24,276 nt of DNA from a virus, in the IMG/VR virus record IMGVR_UViG_3300035698_011231, positions 1 to 24,276 of that record. The stretch is one strand, 5' to 3'. Below the pieces are notes generated by a model that made no database searches, was not told the DNA's origin, and worked only from the letters and a program-made list of their open reading frames with translations. Position numbers and translations under genes: made by a program. Positions 21,505-24,276 of this stretch are shown one piece after another; the stretch's first letter is position 1; each line of letters starts with the position of its first letter.

Positions 21505-23289
21505 TTGATGTTTTTGTCTATCACAAAAAAAATGATTGACGACATACCAGATAATTTCTTAAAACTTGATCAAACAACTCCTCAAACAATAGCAAGCGGT
21601 ATTCCTCTATTAGACGCAGTCAATGAAGATTTTACTGACCAAAACGAATTAGTAAATAAAAGATATGTAGATAGTGCCGTGGCCACGGTCGGAACAAGAT
21701 TTTATATGCTTGATGCTGCTGATGGAGATGTTGCTGCATACAAACAAACAGCTCTTTCAGCTAGTGCAGAAGCGACTGCTAGTGTTTCAGCAAGTGTAAA
21801 CGCAGAAGCAGACACTATTATAGAAGAATGGATAAGTCCGACTGGGTTAGATTGGACAACATTACAGCAAGGGGTTTATGACCTTAATGTTTTTGTAGAA
21901 AAAACTGGAGGTAATAGAGATGTAAGAGTATTTTGGAGATTTTATGAAAGAAAAGCCGACACTTCGGAAGTTTTAATTGCAACATCTAATTTAGGTGATT
22001 TAGTAACTGATAAAGAAAGACAAAGGATTTATGCAACATTGGCTTCTGATTATACTCCATCAGCAGGCTCTCGTTTAGTCGGAAAAGTTTATTTTAATAC
22101 AGACGGTGGCTCACAAAATACCACTTGCGTTTTGTATTATAGAGGAGATGAAGGCAGCCATTGGCAGATACCAGTTAGCCAAGACTTTTTAGACGATACT
22201 TATGCTGCTATTGACCAGACAATGTATATAGGTACAACTCAAGTAGCAATCAATAGAGGAACTGCAGCACTAACACTAGCTGGACTAACTCTAACAACAC
22301 CTGACATTGGCACGCCTAGTGCAGGAGTATTAACTAACGCAACAGGATTACCCGTAACAGGATTAGCTAATGGCACAGATGGAGAACTAATAACTTGGAG
22401 TGCAGCAGGAGTAGCAACTACAGTAGCCGCAGGAGATGCAACACAAGTCCTTACATCGAATGGTGCAGGAGCAGCGCCTACATTTCAAGACGCTTCTGGA
22501 GGAGTATCACAATTATCAGACTTATCAGATGTTGGAGTAACTACCGCGACAGATAAGAATGCTTTAATGGCAGATGGTGATAGTTGGGAAAGTAGAGCAT
22601 TAGTAGAAGCAGATATTTCTGACTTAGGGACTTATGCACCAACTACAGCACCAACATTTGCTACTTCAATAACTGGCTCTTATCTAACAGCATCAGAGAT
22701 GCTTATAACTGATGGTGATAAGAAGATTGTTTCAGCCGCAGTGGCAACTTACCCTAGTTTAACTGAACTTGCTTATGTAAAAGGAGTAACTAGTGGAATT
22801 CAAACACAAATAGGAAATAAGGCAGCTAAAGGTGCTAATAGTGATATAACATCAATTACAGGGCTTACAACAGCTCTTACAATAGCTCAAGGTGGAATTG
22901 GTGCTACAAGTTTAGCAAGTGCAAGTATTCCTACTTATACAAGTACAAATACACTAACTAATAAAAGAATTACTCAAAGAGTCGGAGCTTTTACTTCTGA
23001 TGCTACTCCAGATATTAATAGCGATAATTATGATGCTATTACTATCACAGCTTTGGCAGTAGCAATTACTGATGTAAACATGTCTGGTACTGGAACTAAC
23101 TTCCAAAAATTATTATTTAGAATAAAAGATAATGGAACAGCAAGAGCAATAGCTTGGGGCTCTGACTTCGAAGCTAAGGGAGTCGCTTTACCAACAACAA
23201 CAGTAATATCAAAGGTCTTAATTGTTGGATTTATTTATGACACAGTAACTGCAAAATGGGGATGCGTAGCAGTAGCTAACGAAGCATAA
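21505..23289 (+). CDS. Tail fibre protein, main part
   Basis: This frame, 594 codons from TTG 21505 (the first ATG is 21508), continues the module at 21215 after a one-base shift and lacks its own credible start. Order: helix LSITKKMIDDIPDNFL with a typical LVNKRYVDSAVATVG trimer-initiation motif (about 45-65); a beta domain (70-230); Ala/Thr/Gly-rich shaft repeats (235-470, with ITGLTTALTIAQGGIGATSL); and a C-terminal domain (about 495-594) with SDNYDAITITALA and LLFRIKDNGTARAIAWGSDF, common in phage fibres. It should form a trimeric host-binding fibre. The stop is 1 nt before the next gene. Confidence 0.82.
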   Translation: MMFLSITKKMIDDIPDNFLKLDQTTPQTIASGIPLLDAVNEDFTDQNELVNKRYVDSAVATVGTRFYMLDAADGDVAAYKQTALSASAEATASVSASVNAEADTIIEEWISPTGLDWTTLQQGVYDLNVFVEKTGGNRDVRVFWRFYERKADTSEVLIATSNLGDLVTDKERQRIYATLASDYTPSAGSRLVGKVYFNTDGGSQNTTCVLYYRGDEGSHWQIPVSQDFLDDTYAAIDQTMYIGTTQVAINRGTAALTLAGLTLTTPDIGTPSAGVLTNATGLPVTGLANGTDGELITWSAAGVATTVAAGDATQVLTSNGAGAAPTFQDASGGVSQLSDLSDVGVTTATDKNALMADGDSWESRALVEADISDLGTYAPTTAPTFATSITGSYLTASEMLITDGDKKIVSAAVATYPSLTELAYVKGVTSGIQTQIGNKAAKGANSDITSITGLTTALTIAQGGIGATSLASASIPTYTSTNTLTNKRITQRVGAFTSDATPDINSDNYDAITITALAVAITDVNMSGTGTNFQKLLFRIKDNGTARAIAWGSDFEAKGVALPTTTVISKVLIVGFIYDTVTAKWGCVAVANEA

Positions 23290-23290
23290 T

Positions 23291-24276
23291 ATGAAAATAT
23301 TAAATAAAATAAAAAAGAATTGGAATTTTTCTAAAGGAGTTAAAGAAAATGTTATATATTTTAATACTCAGAAAGAATTAGAAAAAAAACATCGGAAAAG
23401 AATGTTATGGTTTACTCTAGGTATTTTATCTTTATGTTTTATTACTCAAAATCCACTTTTAGCATTATTGACAATGGTTTTAGCTATTTCTTATGGCTCT
23501 GAATATGTCTTTAATAGTGGGACTACTACTTATATTTCTGTTTCGTTTTTAGATAGTACTCATTTTGTTGTAGCTTATAGAGATGAAGGAAATTCAAATT
23601 ATGGTACAGCTATAATAGGAACTGTTTCTAGTGTAAATCAAATATCATATGGTTCCGAATACGTGTTTCATTCTGCGGCTACTACTTATATTTCTGTCTC
23701 ATTGCTAGATAGTGCTCATTTTGTTATAGCTTATACGGCTGTTGGAGTTTCGGATTATGGTACAGCTATAATAGGAACTGTTTCTAGTATAAATCAAATA
23801 GCATATGGTTCTGAATATGAATTTAATTTAGCGCCTACTTCTTTTCTTTCTGTTTCGTTATTAGATAGTACTCATTTTGTTGTAACTTATAAAGATGGTA
23901 ACAATTCAAATTATGGTACAGCTATAATAGGAACTGTTTCTAGTGTAAATCAAATAGCATATGGTTCTGAATATGTCTTTAATAGTGGGTCTACTTATGA
24001 TTCTTCTGTTTCGTCGTTAGATAGTACTCATTTTGTTGTAGCTTATAGAGATGAAGGAAATTCAAATTATGGTACAGCTATAATAGGAACTGTTTCTAGT
24101 ATAAATCAAATAGCATATGGTTCTGAATATGTCTTTAATAGTGGGACTACTACTTATGCTTCTGTTTCGTCGTTAGATAGTACTCATTTTGTTGTAACTT
24201 ATAAAGATGGTAACAATTCAAATTATGGTACAGCTATAATAGGAACTGTTTCTAGTGTAAATCAAATAGCATATGG
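23291..24276 (+). CDS. Membrane-anchored 52-residue-repeat protein, 3' end outside the window
   Basis: From the ATG at 23291, 1 nt after the fibre stop (TAATATG), the frame is open to the window end (328 codons). Residues 1-37 are basic, 38-66 form a hydrophobic segment (MLWFTLGILSLCFITQNPLL) acting as a membrane anchor or signal, and from residue 68 five complete 52-residue repeats follow, each with SVS.LDS.HFVV.Y and YGTAIIGTVSS. Four strands per about 50 residues suggests beta-propeller blades (inference). The coding strand is T-rich with TCT, GTT and TTT codons, unlike the A-rich neighbours, hinting at transfer. A receptor-binding, host-surface or exclusion protein is possible. Confidence 0.7.
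   Translation, partial: MKILNKIKKNWNFSKGVKENVIYFNTQKELEKKHRKRMLWFTLGILSLCFITQNPLLALLTMVLAISYGSEYVFNSGTTTYISVSFLDSTHFVVAYRDEGNSNYGTAIIGTVSSVNQISYGSEYVFHSAATTYISVSLLDSAHFVIAYTAVGVSDYGTAIIGTVSSINQIAYGSEYEFNLAPTSFLSVSLLDSTHFVVTYKDGNNSNYGTAIIGTVSSVNQIAYGSEYVFNSGSTYDSSVSSLDSTHFVVAYRDEGNSNYGTAIIGTVSSINQIAYGSEYVFNSGTTTYASVSSLDSTHFVVTYKDGNNSNYGTAIIGTVSSVNQIAY
23492..24271 (+). repeat. Five tandem 156-bp coding repeats
   Basis: Repeat starts, taken at the TAT of TATGG.TC.GAATA, lie at 23492, 23648, 23804, 23960 and 24116, with a sixth beginning at 24272: exactly 156 bp each time. The segment around GGTACAGCTATAATAGGAAC is identical in all copies, while two short windows vary. Copies 3 and 5 share one variant (KDGNNSN) and copies 1 and 4 another (RDEGNSN). 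Confidence 0.92.

Noticed and set aside
1-24276. TGA or TAG recoding as a general code change
   Set aside because: Nearly all genes are intact under the standard bacterial code; only one virion gene has an internal TAG, and no virion gene needs TGA to be read as an amino acid.
1-24276. tRNA, rRNA, CRISPR array, insertion sequence or integrase
   Set aside because: Scanning both strands by eye showed no cloverleaf with a CCA-type end, no regular short repeat-spacer array and no transposase or recombinase motifs.

Overview
The window looks like part of an AT-rich tailed double-stranded DNA phage, or a prophage-like contig, and it is cut at both ends inside genes. Rightward genes form a continuous virion block: small terminase, large terminase, portal, several unassigned virion or ejection proteins, scaffold, major capsid protein of the SU10/DUF5309 type, a small surface protein, a glycosyltransferase cassette, small beta-rich virion proteins, a tail fibre, and a repeat protein running off the right edge. 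No tape measure, tail tube, sheath, lysis or integrase gene is recognisable, so the tail type is open; the capsid family is compatible with a podovirus. The host cannot be named. Rightward genes lack Shine-Dalgarno (SD) sites, and one virion protein carries a short domain resembling one I associate with Patescibacteria genomes; this is only a hint.

Layout: positions 1-1064 hold a leftward set of small genes: an 83-residue fragment cut by the edge, a 57-residue protein, and 29- and 49-residue membrane peptides. They lie behind a near-perfect sigma70-type promoter at 1037-1064. Positions 1065-2554 have no convincing intact gene but are rich in hairpins and direct repeats. They include a broken tiny membrane-protein gene and a promoter-terminator pair that would make a short RNA of about 140 nt. 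At 2555-2739 a compact leftward unit (promoter, 35-residue membrane peptide, intrinsic terminator) shares its -35 box with the rightward promoter of the terminase operon. That rightward promoter is placed so the mRNA would begin at or next to the ATG, i.e. leaderless.

From 2739 rightward, ten gene junctions have stop-to-start gaps of exactly 1 or 4 nt, often TAAAAATATG, without SD sites. A second TATAAT with the same spacing to its ATG lies before the scaffold gene, and a strong intrinsic terminator follows the capsid and small surface-protein genes. Beyond it, two GT-B-like glycosyltransferases, one GT2 enzyme and a methyltransferase-like protein lacking its SAM motif sit between capsid and fibre genes; they may decorate virion proteins or alter the host surface.

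Three single-base lesions stand out: an in-frame TAG splitting a 622-codon virion gene (8280-8282), a missing base splitting the tail fibre (about 21451), and a missing A in a tiny membrane-protein gene (about 1460). They may be real mutations, recoding, or consensus errors. The last gene has five 156-bp repeats in perfect register behind a membrane anchor, with mosaic variation between repeats.
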